Assembly (NCBI GenBank): GCA_904066235.2
Contig: CAJFCV020000004.1
Coordinates: 6,820,001 to 6,884,000, forward strand
Length of the DNA: 64,000 nt
Source: Bursaphelenchus xylophilus
Lineage: Eukaryota; Nematoda; Chromadorea; Rhabditida; Aphelenchoididae
Direction: 5' to 3'
Every line of letters begins with the position of its first letter. Positions within the stretch are counted from its first letter, which is position 1. Both the position numbers and the translations under genes were made by a program. A model generated the notes under the pieces. The model did not search any database, was not told the origin of the DNA, and worked only from the letters and a program-made list of their open reading frames with translations. Positions 33,315 through 44,576 of the stretch are shown here, in pieces.

Positions 33315-33590
33315 TCAAATCGTCTCAAGAGACCTGGAATTATCGCTTTTCGCTTTGAATATCACAATTGTTGGTCTGGTTGGAGTTGCGACTCGAATGC
33401 TATAACTGGCGGGGAACCAGAAGTCTCTTGTCATATAGAAAATGGCCGAGATCCAAAGTAATAACAACATCCAGCCGAAGATTCTGGTCTGCACTTCCCT
33501 GTTGATCTGGATATTCCATTGCGTTGTATTAGTATTGTTACAGTATACTACTTTAGATGAAATTAACGCTAGCGGATATAGTCTTTGCAT
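33315..33590 (-). CDS. Small single-pass membrane protein, copy B of a paralog pair
   Basis: A frame of 91 residues from ATG 33590. The core REVQTRIFGWMLLLLWISAI, then FYMTRDFWF, matches copy A (32459-32752) at the transmembrane segment and the MTR(D/E)F motif; the N- and C-terminal parts have diverged. A 45-base stretch ending ATATCCAG just before INREVQ begins with GTAGTA and could be a small in-frame intron, so residues about 17-31 may not be in the protein. The tail is basic (IFKAKSDNSRS). Function is unknown. Confidence 0.5.
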   Translation of the reverse strand: MQRLYPLALISSKVVYCNNTNTTQWNIQINREVQTRIFGWMLLLLWISAIFYMTRDFWFPASYSIRVATPTRPTIVIFKAKSDNSRSLETI

Positions 33591-34259
33591 GAATTTCTGT
33601 AATTATAAATACATTTTTATATTGTATTATATTATAACTAACGTTTTAGGGTTATTGTTTTGCGGGAATACGTAACATAAATTGTTTTATTCAAGATGTA
33701 AAATACGCGTTAAATTGTGAATAAAAAGAACCACCTTCGTCCAAAAATACCCATCTGAAACGAAATGCCTGAGGGCTGAAGAAAAAAGTGTGAAACGGAG
33801 TGCGGATGGTCATTTCACGGTGTATTTGGTATTTCGAATACGTTATTCACGCCGGGGTTTTATAATCGAAGAACGTTTTTTCCATCTTTATATTGGGCCA
33901 AGAAATTTGAAGCACTTTCAAAGAACCCTCAGGGCATAAGGGCTTTCATTGTTCTCGATTACTGTATCGGAAAAGCAAAGCAAATTTGGTCGTCAAACGA
34001 TGTCCATAAATTCGGGAATATAAAAATAAAAAATGCTTTTATAGATCTGAAAAGGAGCTGAAATGAAGATAACATAAAATAATATCAGAAGGATAATTGT
34101 GTAAAAGGATATTCATATATGTAGTATAAAAATTCCTAAAAAAAATAATGGCCTGAAGAAATATAATTCGGAATGCCTTTCATTTCCTAAGTTTGCACTT
34201 CTAACTAATAAACTCATCCCAATTATCGTATCCGAAGCAATTAATTTCATTCCGAACTG
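33591..34259. other. Intergenic, 0.67 kb
   Basis: Divergent spacer between copy B and the next plus-strand frame. Two motifs of the form GCCTGAGGGC or CCCTCAGGGC occur at about 33767 and 33927. No gene or RNA was recognised. Confidence 0.4.
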
Positions 34260-34658
34260 ATGTGCCGGCCAAGAGCGGTCCGCCCTGTGAGCCAGTCCTC
34301 GCTGATCCACAACTGGAAAAGGACCGAGTTGGGCGATGAATCGAGCCAGAAGTCGTCTGAATCCGTGAGAAACTCCGCCCTCGTGACCTCCTCTCTTCAC
34401 GGTATTGTGTTCGAATGTCCGGAAGTGAAGACGGCCCGAGAGATCTCACCTCAACGGCCAAGTCCGCGAATTCGCAAGGTCCACAAGAAGATCGTAAAGA
34501 GCTATGCGGAAAAACAACATCTGGATAAGCTGGTCCCTTCGATATACGGTGGAGTCGTGATGGGAGTAGGTGTTCTTGTGTACCTCTGTGCTCTTACATC
34601 AGGTTGCGTAACAAGGAAATGCTTATTTTATTATGTTTTGTCGCGGTTGGAAGTCTAG
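34260..34658 (+). CDS. Putative single-pass membrane protein, unrecognised
   Basis: An intronless frame of 132 residues from ATG 34260. The N-terminal 95 residues are polar and basic (RKVHKKIVKSYAEKQHLDKL), followed by one clear hydrophobic segment (SIYGGVVMGVGVLVYLCALT, about residues 94-113) and a short Cys-containing tail. The layout suggests a tail-anchored or type II protein. An overlapping minus-strand frame (34201-34461) is less protein-like. There is no recognised family, and coding status is not certain. It could instead be a 5' exon of the gene that follows, but no good donor joins it in frame. Confidence 0.4.
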   Translation: MCRPRAVRPVSQSSLIHNWKRTELGDESSQKSSESVRNSALVTSSLHGIVFECPEVKTAREISPQRPSPRIRKVHKKIVKSYAEKQHLDKLVPSIYGGVVMGVGVLVYLCALTSGCVTRKCLFYYVLSRLEV

Positions 34659-34881
34659 ATTGCCCTTCGGAAGGGTAGGGAAAGAGATTGGGAATATTTA
34701 TAAGAAGACTTCATTCTCTCATGCTATCTTTGTTGTCTTACCCGGTATTTATGCGGACTATTTACAAACTTCCTATTCCATCTTTTAATATTTAATTTGT
34801 TTGTGTCATGTCATCATGACTAATCTCTTCATGAATATGCAAATTTAGTCGTATTTTTTTGTCTTGTATTTATTGATTTAC

Positions 34882-36019
34882 ATGCGTTTTGGGCCATTCG
34901 CGGGCGACCAATTTTTTATGGACATTCCGGATGTGAGTTCCATTGTAAAAGTTATTACTTCCAGATCCCTGCCATTCTCTGGAAAGCCCCCAGACATTTC
35001 AGTCAATCATGGCTCTGTGGACGGAAGAAACCTTCTTCCGCATGTACAATCATCTCCTTGATCCTGGCTGAACATATCTACAGACAGAAGGTTCTGTTGC
35101 CAACAGTTGAAAAGAACTCCCGGATGATCAGCCTGGATATGAGAGATGACGTGCAAGATAAAGCATTTGTAGGTTTCTTATTTTACGATAATTAATGTAT
35201 TAGGAATGCCCGAAACGACTGTTGAATGCCTTATCTAATGCTATAATCGATGGGAATCACATCTACGAGCAGACTCACCAGACCCACAGTTCCAACAAAC
35301 GCACCTTCACTATCCCGGAGGCCATTAAAGCTACAAACGACATGTGGTTTGAGGTCGAATACTCTTGTGGCATTGGCCCGTTTCATCAGAACGTCACAAG
35401 ATACTTGTCAGCAGCTTTAAATAGGTAATCAACATATAAACAATACACTTTTTTAGCCCGTTGACCCGAGATTTTGAAGAGATGTTTTTCCTGTTGTTGA
35501 TCTTCGAAAGGAGTGTGTTATTGGTGTACCAAAGGTTTAACAATACCATTGCCATCATCGATTCCCACACTCATTTCGAACGGGGTATGTCACAACTATG
35601 AAAAGAGGAAATTACCTTGTTTTAGGTGCTCTGATCGCTTGCACAAACGCCGATAAACTCGCTGAATTTGGGGTTTTACTATCAAGAGCTTTCTTCCCCG
35701 AGGCCTTCTTACTCGAGCCCCAACTACATGTAAAACTACTGTCTCCTTGATTAAAATATTGTTGTAGTCATTTGAGATCTCCCTGGTTAGATTCCATGGA
35801 GAACTGACGTCCAATGACTGTGCCAACTGTATTCAGCCATGCATTGCACTGGAGAAGGGTGAAACCATCTTCCCACCTTCGGTTAGAGCCAAGAAATCAA
35901 AGACTAAAATACGGCCATACCAGCTTGTGAGAGAGCATTTGAATCTCCATTACAGAACGATCCGCGAAGTCGTTTCTCCCACACTGACCGTCCCTGACTT
36001 TGTTTCTACTGACTTCTGA
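34882..36019 (+). CDS. Unrecognised protein with Cys...DSHTH pattern
   Basis: Six exons join in phase. The first in-frame ATG (34882) gives MRFGPFAGDQFFMDIPD, though an upstream exon is possible. The next exon reads IPAILWKAPRHFSQSWLCGR then KKPSSACTIISLILAEHIYR; later exons give TNDMWFEVEYSCGIGPFHQN, ERSVLLVYQRFNNTIAIIDS then HTHFERGALIACTNADKLAE, and a basic C-terminus ending VPDFVSTDF. A small-residue-flanked cysteine before a hydrophobic helix, plus a hydrophobic strand ending in DSHTH and followed by GALIA, is the pattern of some papain-like cysteine peptidases (for example tegument-type C76 with DSH). That similarity is weak and by eye only. The stop TGA is followed at once by AATAAA (36021-36026). 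Function is unknown. Confidence 0.6.
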
Positions 36020-36301
36020 TAATAAATGACTCTCATGAAAATTTGTTGTTTTATCCGAAATAATATCATAGCTTGTATAAGCAGAGAAAAAATGTAGGAT
36101 AAAATGACTTGTTTTAGGTCTATATCACAAAAATTTAATCACCAAGGTCAAGGAAAATCTTTGGACTAAAATATGTATCTAATACATAATATATCTCTTT
36201 ATCGTTAAAAAAATCTGACTGAAAATATTATAAAGCGTCTTAGTATACACAAAAATCAAGACTATAAGTGATATGGAAAGTTACCGGCTTCAAGTAGTTT
36301 G

Positions 36302-37384
36302 TTAATCCTTCGAATTGATAATAAGCTGCTTTTGTTTGGGGTCATCAAATCTATCTGTTGATTGGACCGAGTTCAACATCAAGAAACCGAATATAAGGAC
36401 AGATCCAAGAAGAATGGTGACCAAGATTCCCATCCAAGAGCCGGCACTAAAGGTACCAATACAATCGTTGACATTGTGAGTAAATTGGGGCGTCTTTCCG
36501 TCTTTGGATACCGCATAACCATCATTTTGTACCTAAAAATTATAATAATATAATTTTCCAGAAGTTAAGTTTAAAACTTGCCTGCAAGTTTCCGAACGAG
36601 ATTCCGATTTCATAGTCCTTCTTGTCAAGGGTGAAAACCGCGAATTTAGTGTTGGAACAGGCGAAATTGTATCCGTTGAAACCTCCAACACCCATCGACC
36701 TAACGCTTAAGGGGTTAGCGGTCGCTCCAGAGGCAATGGTAAAGTCCTAAAAGACCAATAAAGAATAAGATTGCGGCTTACCTCTCCGAATGCTCCCTTT
36801 TTGATCACCAAATCCTTCTCCAATTTGATGGAGGTCAGATTCCAATCATTGGTAGGGAATGTTGCAAATTGCAATCTAAAAAGTAACAATAAAGTAAGAG
36901 AAACACAACTAAAAATATATGAAAGCCAACATACGTGAGCTTGATGGGACCTGGGAGAGAGAATTGAACAGTGTCCTTATCCTTGACTTGGACTTCTTGT
37001 CCAAGCGTTACATCCACAGTAAATCTTAAATAAAAAACTAAAATAATATCCTGATTTCACTTACGAATTCTCAGATCGTTTCTTGTCCTTTAATTCCTGA
37101 GAAATGTTAGCGCATTTGACATACGACTTGTCGAAAGTGTAAGTGTTCTTCTTTTTCTGTTCACCCTCGTCACTGTCGACTCGAGCAACATAACCAGTCT
37201 TCTCCTTTTTGTTGTATACAATTACATTTATTGACTCCAAATACAACAAACATGTGCCCCAACTGGCATCGGGACTTTTAACATCTGCTTGGTCTGTGCC
37301 AAAAGGTGGTAGCACAATAGGTAAATCCAAGGAATTTACATAGATAAGGGATATGGACAACAAGGAGATTAACCTTAACATCAT
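36302..37384 (-). CDS. vha-19: V-ATPase accessory subunit Ac45-like (VHA-19), short form
   Basis: Ac45/ATP6AP1 is a type I membrane protein of the V-ATPase Vo sector, needed for assembly and sorting. Five exons give about 300 residues. The signal peptide MMLRLISLLSISLIYVNSLD starts at ATG 37384. The luminal domain contains WGTCLLYLESINVIVYNKK, VKCANISQEL, GGFNGYNFACSN and ISFGNLQ. The C-terminus has the diagnostic helix and tail, SAGSWMGILVTILLGSILLF then GFLMLNSVQSTDRFDDPKQK, matching WMGLL...MDRFDD of Ac45. Known family members are about 450-470 residues, with an N-terminal half removed by furin-type cleavage in mammals. Here that half is absent, and the signal peptide leads directly to the mature-type domain. 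It is divergent from the proteasome gene across 224 bases. Confidence 0.8.
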
Positions 37385-38480
<1,096 letters not shown>

Positions 38481-38947
38481 TCTAATTCCGGCGGTTTTTA
38501 ATTATTAAACTTATCTCCATTTCCCTGAGGATATTTTTGTTTCGTTGAAAACAAATTTGTTTTTGGTTCTTTGTTTGTAAGGCTTGATAACTCTAGTTGT
38601 ACGAATTACTTTATTCCGGAAGCTTCCGGGAATTGAATCGTATTAGGTTCGGTAACTCAGGTGTGCCTAAGGGCATGAGCAACGTGTTGATTGCTTTATC
38701 TTTTGAACTTTTCGGTACAGAGCATCAAATTTGGTTTCTATTATGCATTACTATATGAGCTTGCTTTAAAAATATTGTGTAAAGAAGATGAAGGTCATGG
38801 TTGTAATAAAAACAGTTTACTCCGCCATTATCAGTACACTTCTTTTTACTGCAGCGACATAACCGTTGTTATTGTACAGAGTCAACATCTTATCAACGAT
38901 TTGTCATTGAAACCCCCCTCCTCTTTCTTCTCTTCTCCTTCCCCTTA
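38481..38947. other. Intergenic, 0.47 kb
   Basis: The 3' flank of pas-5 and upstream region of the first DUF4139 gene. It contains GTGCCTAAGGGCATG at about 38662 and a CT-rich tract (CTCCTCTTTCTTCTCTTCTC) just before the next start codon, which may act as a polypyrimidine promoter or trans-splicing element. No gene was recognised. Confidence 0.4.
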
Positions 38948-41238
38948 ATGGACGACGTTCGATCGAGATTACTCTTTCCACGAAACAGCTCTTATCGCCG
39001 GCCATTGACCTCTACTTTGGCTTCCGACCACTTCGAAGGCATGTCGGTTCCTGGGGTGGTGAATCTGAAAAATCGGGACATCCCCGTCAAACAAGTTATT
39101 GTTTATCCAGATAGGGCCGAAGTCAAGAGATCTATTGAGGTGGAGTTACCAGTTGGAGAAGTGGTCATTAATGTGCAGGTGGGAAAAACTTTAAAATAAT
39201 GTTTAGTTCAAATTTATGACTACAGTGCTTGTCTGCGGTCATTGAGAAACAATCGATTCGAGTTGAGGGAGCTCAAGGGGCCAAGATCAACGAAGTTCGG
39301 TTCGAGGAGACCCCTAAAACTGAAAGTAATGAGCTGCAAGAAGAGGTAACAGGGCTTGTAGGACTTTTCAACTATTATTTATTACAGTTGGCATCTCTCG
39401 AAAAGGAAAAGGAATCCTTTGAAGGTCAGCATCAGACTTTGGTTGACCAGATTCATATCATAAACAAGAGATTGGAAGTATTAGATGGAGTGGCCAGTCA
39501 AATTGGCCAGAATGTTCTAGTCAATAACAACGAGGCAGACCCTCGAACAGCGTCTTCCTTTCTATTATGCAATGAAGCGATGAGCAATTTAACCAACTTT
39601 TTGGAATACTATTCAACCTCGGCAGCAGAATTGAAAAAAGAATTAAGAGTAAAACAAAGTCAAATAGATGCACTCAAATGTGATATTGAGCAAATTGAAA
39701 GACACATTGACCAGCTGAGATCCCGTCTAGAATACGACAATAACAAACGGTAGTCATAATGGCATTTCTATATTCTATTAAAGCGAACTTTTAGAAGTCT
39801 CCGGATTGACGTTGAAGTGGAGAACCAAGGACGGGCAGTCATCTTCTTTACCTATCAAGTGTATTGTGCTGGATGGAAGTCGGCCTACGATGTGAGAGCG
39901 TCCACTTCGGCCGGTCTGCTCGACTCCACCGAAGATGACATTCCAAATTCAGTCACTCTACATTATTATGGGGTTATTGAACAGAAGACTGATGAGGATT
40001 GGAATGATGTTGAATTGATCCTAAGCACGGCAACTCCAGCCTTTGCCGGTTCTATTCCCTCTCTCCCAACGACCACAGTAGGTCTTCAACGTCATTTGTA
40101 AGTACCGCTCTTTTTTGTTTCCGTTTTGTTTGCTTTTCTTTGCTAGGAATACTGTAATTCTTTTCTAATCGTTGATTTTAGACATCGTTCCTTAAATTAC
40201 GGTAATCTTCGACGTCCCTTAAGCGGATCTGAAGAAGATATGGGCATTGGATCCTTTGATTACAATGATTGTACGGACGCCATGGCTTTGCAACGGCTTA
40301 CAACAGCACGGTCCACTTCAGAACATGAGATTAATCAGGTATTTTAATGCTTTAACAATCCTTTGAATGAGGTCTTCGTCCTTTTATCAAAGATGCAGTA
40401 TTTGCATTATGATGATTTTTAGAAAGATCAATTCCCCTGTGTCTGCATCCCCATCAAAGACCATCAATCCGTTCGATCCGATGGCTCTCCTTATAAGGTC
40501 ATGATCTTCCAATTCGAATTGAAGCCGGTGTTTGTCCACGAAAGTGTCCCTTCCAAATCTCCCAATGCGTTTTTATCAGCTCTAATTACAAATACAACAC
40601 CGGTTCCTTTCCTGGCAGGATCTGCTTGTATTTTTTTGAATAACAGTTTCATTTGTAATGTAAGTGATGTGATTTGATGAAAAATAATATTATTATAGCA
40701 CTCTCTACATACAATTATGCCTGGGGAAGAGTTCAGATGTGCATTTGGTGTGGACCCGTCGGTTAAAGTGGAGTGCAAGACACCAACCAGATCGAGCGAA
40801 CAAGTAAGGCCTCATTTTTATTGCTTTAGTTATATTAATTTGATTTCTGTCAGCTGTCATTGATGTTAAATCATCTCATAATTCAGATTGGATTCGTTTC
40901 GAAGAGTATGCTGAGTGTTCATCAACAGACAATCCTGATCCGGAATGCCAAAGTCTCGGAGAAAGTTCAGTTGGTGGTCAAAGAGCCAGTACCCAAGAGT
41001 TTGGATGAGAAAATCAAGGTACTAAGATGATGATTAATACTTAATAAATGATTTCCGTTAGGTTTCGGTTATCTCGCCCGAACTAAAGACCGGTCGGAGC
41101 GAAGCCCGGCTCTCCAAGGACAACCAATTGGAATGGTGCTGTCATCTGGAGCCAGGCCAGTCCAAAGAACTCGTCCTGAAGACCAGTCTCGAGTTCCCGC
41201 TCAACGATCAGCTGGTCTATAACACGTTGTCCAGATAA
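38948..41238 (+). CDS. DUF4140/DUF4139 protein (F37C4.5-like), copy 1
   Basis: This belongs to the widespread DUF4140-DUF4139 family typified in nematodes by F37C4.5; the molecular function is unknown. The N-terminal conserved strand is IPVKQVIVYPDRAEVKRSIE with LSAVIEKQSIRVEGAQGAKI. A central coiled coil (about residues 110-230; ELKKELRVKQSQIDALKCDI) precedes the C-terminal beta domain: IFFTYQVYCAGWKSAYDVRA, HYYGVIEQKTDEDWNDVELI, LSTATPAF, FLSALITNTTPVPFLAGSAC, PGEEFRCAFGVDPSVKVE and SLDEKIKVSVISPELKTG. About ten exons, with a very small probable intron at 39345-39386. The stop TAA is at 41236-41238. Copy 1 has a longer N-terminal extension (MDDVRSRLLFPRNSS) than copy 2. Confidence 0.8.
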
Positions 41239-41695
41239 AACGAATAAAAATATGTTGTTTTAGAATATTTGTAAACATTTTAGGGCTGATTATCAGCAAC
41301 ATTTCGGTAACTATTACGTAATTTCGATATGATTTTGATGATTTCTGATAATTGAATTTTTTTAAAACTGTATGAGAAAATAACCACTGTTTATTATACA
41401 TTTTTGTCAATTTTCTGGGGAATGTGCAATTGTTTCTTGAATAATCAGCGTTTTCTTCATTAATTTACAATAAAAATTACGCAATTTTATCTGATAAAAT
41501 TTCTTTCAAAACATATCTTGATAAAAATGTTATGATAAAATGAGGGCTGCCCGTTGTTTTTATTCAGAATCCCTCGATTAGTATGGTTGTTTATATAAAA
41601 TATTATTATCTTGTTTTCTACTCCCATTTGAAGCCAAATTTATTTGGGGAAACTGTTTTAATTCCATTCTAATTGTAGTCTTCCAGGTTTCAGAG
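41239..41695. other. Spacer between the DUF4139 paralogs
   Basis: AT-rich, with no gene recognised. The last bases before the next start codon are GTTTCAG AG ATG, which fits a trans-splice acceptor for copy 2. Confidence 0.4.
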
Positions 41696-43469
41696 ATGCC
41701 GAGAGAACAAAGATTCACTGCCAGAGATATCCCCGTCAATTCGGTTACTGTATTCTCAGATCGGGCCGAGTTACGGAGATCTTTTGATGTAGCTTTAATG
41801 GAAGGTTTGAATACAGTAGTCATTGAGGTAAATGATTCTTTTGTACTAATACAAACATCATTAGAACGTATCTCCTTTTATCGACGGGGATTCTATTAGA
41901 GTGGATGGACAAGGCTCAGCAACGATTCAAGAGGTGAACTTCGTAACGGAACCTTCAACGGACGCTGAAAATGATAGTCCTCAGATTAAGGAATGGACAA
42001 GGCGATTAAATGAATTATTAAATAAGAAAGCGGTGGTTGATGAGGATATCAAAGTGAACTCAAAGAAGATCAAAAGTCTAGATGACATTGCTGAGAATGT
42101 AAGGAGTACTGTAATTTTAGTCATTTTTATATACAGTTGGGAAAACTCACTTTCACGACTGGAACCATGACTGTTGACGATGTCATCGAGCATAATCTTG
42201 AGAGATTCTTCACTTATTATGGGAAAAAATCAACCGAAATCAACGCCAAACTTCGTAATATTACAGTAGAATATCGCGAACTCCAAGAAAATATAAGCAA
42301 GATTCAGCGTCAAATAGAAGCCCAACGAAGTGGAGAAAAGGTGAAGAGATGTATTTACATTTTACTCGACACCTACATGAAGGAGACCTCGGCCGAAGTG
42401 AACCTCACTTATCAAGTGACCAATGCTTTCTGGACTCCCAGTTTTGACATCCGAGTGAATACCACCATCTCGAATGGAGTAAAATTGTATTACTTTGGGA
42501 ATGTTCATCAGAAATGTGGAGAAGATTGGAATCAGGTGGATCTGATGTTAAGCACGGCTCAGCCAAATTATGGAGGTCAGCTTCCTCATCTGGGCACTTT
42601 GAATGTACAATTCCCTCAGGGCACGGTCGAGTTTGCCGATCCGAATGTGAGGATTGTGACCAGAAAAGCTGACGGTTCCATTGGTGCCCCAAAAGTGGAG
42701 AGTCATGTTTTGTCGACCACTTTTAGAATCCCTGAGAAAAAAATTATAAAATCAGATGGGTCCGATCATAAGATAACGATTGTGGCCTTGGATTTGGAGC
42801 CCGTCTTACACTTTGATTGTGTCCCTCGAAAGAATCTGAATGTCTTCTTGACAGCGAGTATAATCAACACCTCCACTTACCCTCTGCTCTCTGGATTGGC
42901 CTCGATTTATGTGGATAACAACTTCTCTGCCAAAGTCCAGTTACCCTCAATCTATTCTGGAGAGAGATTCGATTGTTCTTTGGGGGTCGACCCATCAATT
43001 AAAGTATTTTATAAACCCATCACAAAGTACCAACAAAGGTCCGGAATGTTGAATAATTACACGGTCGCTATTTACGAGCAGAAGGTCGTGGTCAAGAATT
43101 CAAAAACGGATGAGTCCGTGGTGGTTACCCTCATCGACCATCTTCCTAAAACCACTGATGAAAAGATAAGAGTAATATTTTTCTTTTAATCTGACGCATT
43201 TTATAAAATTTTTACTGTCATTATTTTACTTGCAGATCAAGTTGTATACCCCAGATTTGAAACCGACCCAACAATTCACAGGAATCGGGACCAACGATGA
43301 TTTGAAGCCGTTAAAAGCCCCAGAATTGGGCGCTAAATTAAACGAAAACCACAATGTGGAATGGACAGTTTTGTTGAATCCAATGGAAGAAAAGGAATAC
43401 GTGATCAAGTATGGAGTCGAGATTCCGCCTGGAGAACTTGTAGAATATGCCGAGGAACAATTTCATTAG
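41696..43469 (+). CDS. DUF4140/DUF4139 protein (F37C4.5-like), copy 2
   Basis: Tandem paralog of the gene at 38948-41238. From ATG 41696: ARDIPVNSVTVFSDRAELRR, then FIDGDSIRVDGQGSATIQEV, a coiled coil (about residues 95-190; NAKLRNITVEYRELQENISK), and the C-terminal domain VNLTYQVTNAFWTPSFDIRV, LYYFGNVHQKCGEDWNQVDL, MLSTAQPNYGG, FLTASIINTSTYPLLSGLAS, SGERFDCSLGVDPSIKVFYK and KTTDEKIRIKLYTPDLKPT. Four or five exons, fewer than copy 1, with one long exon from 42136 to 43170. The protein is about 560 residues. A stretch at about 42342-42360 (VKRCIYILLDTYMK) may hold a further small intron. Function is unknown; the repeated LSTAxP and GVDPSxKV motifs are family hallmarks. Confidence 0.8.
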
Positions 43470-44576
43470 TTATTTATATTGCACACTTCACTGATAATAC
43501 ATATAACATATTTGTTTACAAAAAATTCAAAATTTTCTATAAACAGTAATTTGGGTAAACTGTAAATGCCAGACAAAAGTAATTTGCGCAGAGAAAGCGA
43601 CAGGTGCAAGGTGCTCCTTGGATACCCGAACGCACCCGGATTTAATGGATTTGCCCTGCGGCCACGAGCTCTCATACTTTGGCCTGGCTATAAAAACAAA
43701 AAAAGCTCGGCCATAAATCGAGGGCCAAAGGTGTTCTGATCAAGGGAATCTCCTCGCTTGTCTCTTTTTTGTGCTTCCCAAAAGAATCACGTCATTCTTA
43801 GCCGAACTTTCATGAGACATCGAGAAGGAGAGCAAGGAGGGTTATGTCGTCTGCTCATATTTCCTATTTTTTGTTTTTGATTCTGTGATTTTATTGATAA
43901 GGAATAAAACTTCGGGTTTTTGCAAGGTTTTAATAATAGTTACAGTAAGACTTTTTTGGCACAAAAAAATAAACTGCAAAGGTTTTTTAAGTTTACCAAA
44001 CGGTTGGAAAAATGATTAAAATCGGAAGAAGGTTACGGTAACATAGCATTCTCTTCTTCACTGCATAATCCGACATATGATTTTTTGTCTGGGAAGAGCA
44101 TCCTAGACTTTATCCATCAAAGCAACCTCAGGGCATGAACTCAGCTTGCTGTGTGACCCTTGTAACTCAAATTGTTGTGTCGAGAAACTTCTGTCAGTCA
44201 AATCACCGCTTGAGGGTTTATGAGTACGTTCTAAAGAGTCCTTATCAATTTAATTCCCATAATATCCCAATCTTTTGTTTGACTTTTATAGTATTCATGG
44301 TTCTGTTTGCTGGCCGTCTAATAGTCCGGGCTTCAAAAACGGCTGAATTGACTGGCTTAATCATCGGAATGCGCGACCTCCCCCCCTTTTTTCAAGCCTA
44401 TGTTTTTCCATTCTAAAAAAGGAAAGCGATTGAGCCCAATAAAAGGAGCCTCAGGCAAACAAGGACCTCCTTAGAGACTTTTTTTCGCCTCCGCAACCCC
44501 TCTTGACTGGCTCCTCGTTATCAACGTGTCGCCGTTTTTTGGAGTCGCTAATTAACTCGTTTCAGAGCGACCAGAG
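43470..44576. other. Intergenic upstream of fibulin-1, 1.1 kb
   Basis: No gene was recognised. It contains ACCTCAGGGCATGAAC at about 44125 and GCCTCAGGC at about 44449. Near the fibulin start is a TTTCAG acceptor-like site (44560-44565), 11 bases before the ATG, consistent with trans-splicing. It is probably the regulatory region of fibulin-1. Confidence 0.45.
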
